64,000 nt of DNA, taken from positions 5,210,501 through 5,274,500 of the forward strand of contig CM067314.1 of assembly GCA_034231615.1 (NCBI GenBank), written 5' to 3'. Each line of letters opens with the position of its first letter. The first letter of the stretch is position 1. Made by a program: the position numbers and the translations under genes. Below the pieces are notes generated by a model. The model was given only the letters and a program-made list of their open reading frames with translations. It was not told where the DNA came from and made no database searches. The stretch comes from Meghimatium bilineatum (Eukaryota; Mollusca; Gastropoda; Stylommatophora; Philomycidae). Of the stretch, positions 61,264 to 64,000 are shown piece by piece.

Positions 61264-61549
61264 CTGTATGATAATTGATGAAATATTAAAACCATTATTG
61301 TTATTCTTATAAATTGATGGTTTCATAAAATAAATGGAAATAAAAACGTTTTGAAAGAAGCATGAGATGACATTTTTTGGAACGCTTATTCATGTCTGAC
61401 CATCTGAAAGTTTCAAATCCCTAATACTATTGGTAAATTTTTTTAATTGATTTCTTAAAATAATAACACCTCTGATAATGTATTATTATCACTAATTACT
61501 AATATAACTATAAATAGAAAAAAATAGCAAAATAACTAATATGATTGTT

Positions 61550-61735
61550 TGTTTGAGAACCCCAGAAATTGTGAGCGATTAGTTCTTACTTCCTATGTGT
61601 AGTGAAGTTATTTTTTTAAGCTTTCTTTCATACCAGGAGACTTATGCTTTCAGCTTAGTGCAATCTCTATTGAAGTTCTACTCAGAGGGGGTATATAATT
61701 GTATAGATGACATGCTACAAACCGTCCATAAGAGA
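61550..61735 (+). repeat. Dispersed repeat, copy 2 (partner at 1385)
   Basis: AACCCCAGAAATTG, TTCCTATGTGTAGTG, AGCTTTCTTTCATACCAGGA and CAGCTTAGTGCAATCTC in the same order as 1385-1590. Confidence 0.72.
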
Positions 61736-61850
61736 GGCTCAATATAACGGCATGTCATCTGCTAAGGTTTTCTGTTGTATGGTTCGTTTGTCTAGTGGGC
61801 CATTGGTGGGACCCACAGATGCAACTGCATATGTTCCATTAATAGTAGTC
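61736..61850 (-). repeat. Repeat X fragment, minus
   Basis: Minus strand GCAGTTGCATCTGTGGGTCC, ACAACAGAAAACCTTAGCAG and ATGACATGCCGTTATATTGA match the first 110 bp of 49871-50281. Confidence 0.82.
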
Positions 61851-62039
61851 GTACAAATTGGAATAACAGACTTCATTAATGGTAATCTTACAAACTGGAG
61901 ATTCTGACTATTAAAAATAGTCCTACAGACTGTAATAACCGACTTTGGTCTAATTATCTGTTTAAACGAAAATGACTCAAAACACATTCAAAAGGACACA
62001 AATAATGCCCTCATTGAGAATGTAGTAGGTTATATCTTA

Positions 62040-62300
62040 ATCTTATTCCGCGTTTATTATCAAACTCCTTTTAATTAGCAGGATGTAATCCAGAGAATGA
62101 AATGCATTGCACCATGGTTTTCTGTGACTGTGATATCTGTGCCATTCACCAAGACATCCGTCTTCAGCATGGCATTTGGGTCACTACCTACCTGATGGGA
62201 CAATCAATCCTGCCATCAAAACTTCCTTAGCCATTTCTTGCAACATAAATTACAAGCCACAATGTTGCCATTATTCACTCTCTATTTAGACCCTAGCAAT
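62040..62300 (-). mobile_element. SINE-B, minus
   Basis: TTATCAAACTCCTTTTAATTAGC, GATGTAATCCAGAGAATG, AGACATCCGTCTTCAGCATG and GACCCTAGCAATGC mark tail to head. Confidence 0.8.
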
Positions 62301-62364
62301 GCACAGGAGATATCCAATTCAGGATGTTGGCAATCAACTCAGAATTTAAAGATAAGATCGCCTG

Positions 62365-62640
62365 TGTGTTGCCGGGCCCGAAAAGGGGGCAAAGAATAGC
62401 AACACTGTTTACCTTCCACACATGTCGTAAAAGTGACTAAGGAGGTTATGGGATGGAGTTGGCTGCCCCATCCCATATAGGGTCAGTGACCCAAACATGC
62501 TGAAGTCGGATGATTCAGGCCGAAAGGCGCAGCTATCGCAGGTATGCTGTAAACCATGACACAACGCATTCCGTTCTCCGGACTACATCCTGCTAATCTG
62601 CAGGAGTTTGAGAATGAACGCAGAAGAAGAAAGAGAAGAT
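62365..62640 (+). mobile_element. SINE-B, plus, near full length
   Basis: GCCGGGCCCGAAAAGGGGGC, CATGTCGTAAAAGTGACTAA, GGGATGGAGTTGGCTGCCCC, TGCTGAAGTCGGATGATTCA, AAGGCGCAGCTATCGC, CTCCGGACTACATCCTGCTA and a GAACGCAGAAGAAGAAAG tail. Best reference copy in the window, about 270 bp. Confidence 0.88.
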
Positions 62641-62689
62641 AAAGACACACTATCTCATATTTGAGGAACAAGTGGACACCATCAAGTGA

Positions 62690-62860
62690 CATTTTCACAA
62701 AGAAAGTGGGCCACAATGGATCTCCAACTCCAACACCATTTGTCTCTTGTTTTGGTAGTGCACTCTGCTAGACCTATCCATGATAACCTGTCAAGTTTGT
62801 CATGTTTCCTTCCACTTGTATCTCTGCCTATCTTTTGCTCATGCCTCCTCACCCCCACTC
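62690..62860 (-). mobile_element. RTE-like LINE C-terminal scrap, minus
   Basis: Reads KIGRDTSGRKHDKLDRLSW and GLAECTTKTRDKWCW, matching the C-terminus at 33330-33420. Confidence 0.7.
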
Positions 62861-62944
62861 CAACCTCAACATATCTCATATTTGGTGAACGGGTGAACAT
62901 ACATTTGTACTAAGCTTAAAATATACTTCTTCATCTTCTTATTT

Positions 62945-63330
62945 GCAGTTGAACATGTCTACACAGCAAGTCTGGTTTTCTTGATAAATGCTGCTGTATT
63001 TGAAAGCTCCTCAATACTCCCATAGTCTAACCCATACAGTTTTCTGTGAATGTCTGTCTCAGTGGGCCAGTGCTCCTCCCTCAATTGGTTTAGTGTAATG
63101 TAGTCATGCAGGATATGTTCTGCTGTCTGCCCACATGGACACAATGGTGATGGAACTTTTCTCAGTCTATTTAAATTTATGTTTATTGTATCCTGATGCA
63201 GAAGAACTTGATCAGCTCTTTCAAAATAGTATAGTTGTCTTTTTGATGGTTGTCTTTCCTAATAGCTTTGATAAAGGTCATCTTTCCACTAATAGGGAAT
63301 GTCTTGGTCCTTAAGTATGATAAATCCACA
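62945..63330 (-). mobile_element. LINE C-terminus with CPCG...EHIL motif
   Basis: Minus strand reads FERADQVLLHQ, NRLRKVPSP, then CPCGQTAEHILHDYITLNQL, REEHWPTETD, KLYG and AAFIKKTRLAV. This Cys/His ending is known from RNase-H-bearing LINEs of invertebrates. A different family from the other I-like copies here. Confidence 0.75.
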
Positions 63331-63399
63331 CGAATAAAGATTGTCCTTATACTTACACAAATATGGCTATCAATGCCAGAATTGACAACTGACACCTAC

Positions 63400-63835
63400 A
63401 CATAAGAGAAAAATCGAGACTTGCAAAATGAAATGTCTAAGGAAGACTATTTGAGTCACCAGACTCAACAAAATGTGCAGTGAGAAAATCGGAACAATAA
63501 TAGATATGCAGTGCGAAAATCAGAACGATAATAGATATAACATTATGCATCAAATATATAGAGAAACAACAGATATAATGGTTTGGACATCTTATGAGGA
63601 TGAACGATCAATTTCCCATAAGAGCTTATAACAAGATGGAATCAGGATACAGATTCAAGGATAGACCAAGGAAAAAATGGATAGACAACATCATGACCAT
63701 CCTGAATAAACATGAGTACATCTCACCCAGAGCAACACATCTGGCTCTGGAATGTAGATTACATGTTCTTCACAAACCCCTATGCTCAACAGCAAGTGTG
63801 GAATCTATGACAACACCACCTGGGGGTAAACAATA
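63400..63835 (+). mobile_element. LINE tail, GACAATA-type family
   Basis: Reads [13 protein letters not shown]-like sequence, FPIRAYNKMESGYRFKDRPR, KKWIDNIMTILNKHEY and HLALECRLHVL, ending CACCTGGGGGTAAACAATAG. A 31-bp duplication at about 63480-63535 (GTGAGAAAATCGGAAC / GTGCGAAAATCAGAAC). Confidence 0.82.
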
Positions 63836-63904
63836 GACACAAATATGAAGGAATTAACTATGTTATTGAGGTAACAGAAGAGATAATAAACTGTCACCTG
63901 TCTT

Positions 63905-64000
63905 GCATATACAGGATAACTAAGAAGGTTTAGGATGGAGTTTGTTGTACCATGCCACAGAGGGTCAATGTGACCTAGCCAGGTTGAACTTGGATGTGTC
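63905..64000 (+). mobile_element. SINE-B, cut by the window edge
   Basis: GATAACTAAGAAGGTTTAGG, ATGGAGTTTGTTGTACCATG and GTTGAACTTGGATGTGTC match the first half of SINE-B. Confidence 0.75.

Noticed and set aside
62235-62290. An additional exon upstream of exon 1 (61264-64000)
   Set aside because: Searched for an acceptor/donor-bounded block ending in phase 2. Only SINE and LINE sequence was found.

Overview
The window is animal nuclear DNA, not prokaryotic. It is AT-rich, has no operons or dense ORFs, and carries short exons with GT-AG splice sites inside introns filled with retrotransposon debris, SINEs with target-site duplications, DNA transposons and minisatellites. The mix (RTE-like and RNase-H-bearing I/Jockey-like LINEs, piggyBac, a pogo-like element, and a SINE containing a core close to GTCGTAAGAGGCGACTAA) suggests a marine or freshwater invertebrate, perhaps a mollusc or another lophotrochozoan. 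The species cannot be fixed from the sequence.

Host gene. One minus-strand gene runs through the whole window. I assembled 16 coding exons between 61263 and 3140 (2102 nt, about 700 residues) by requiring that acceptor, donor, open frame and intron phase agree from exon to exon. Fourteen of the 15 exon joins agree in phase. The product is an extracellular segment with many N-glycosylation sequons and cysteine pairs. It resembles the PKD-repeat-to-REJ (receptor for egg jelly) region of the polycystin-1 / PKD1L / PKDREJ family. The 5' part (signal peptide, first domains) lies beyond 64000. The GPS, PLAT and membrane part should lie left of position 1. Two exon junctions are odd: exon 1 uses a GC-AG donor beside a 48-bp duplicated decoy donor, and the exon 15/16 join is out of phase by one base at a T5 run.

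Introns, left to right. 1-10 kb: a 46-bp minisatellite grown from a LINE 3' end, LINE tails, and a decayed piggyBac element (5432-7938). 10-20 kb: a 189-bp higher-order minisatellite, LINE fragments, a LINE nested in a LINE, and a 410-bp dispersed repeat. 20-30 kb: several minisatellites, SINEs with clear target duplications, and a 177-bp satellite of about eight copies. 29.2-30.2 and 41.2-42.1 kb: two copies of one piggyBac-type MITE, one carrying a nested SINE. 34-36 kb: GATTA/GATA microsatellites. 38.3-40.2 kb: a 21-bp minisatellite split by a 1.3-kb TIR element. 44.5-47 kb: an I/Jockey-like LINE relic. 47.0-48.3 kb: a pogo-like TIR element sharing a repeat-bearing exon with the 39-kb element. 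54.8-56.1 kb: a 5'-truncated RTE-like LINE with an intact reverse transcriptase frame. 58.2-58.6 kb: a 35-bp minisatellite. 60-64 kb: SINEs and LINE tails.

How the parts relate. Nothing besides the polycystin-like gene looks like a working host gene. The mobile elements explain each other: the piggyBac relic shares termini with the MITEs, and the LINEs end in short tandem tails that also supply the stop codon. The SINEs share one head but carry different tails.
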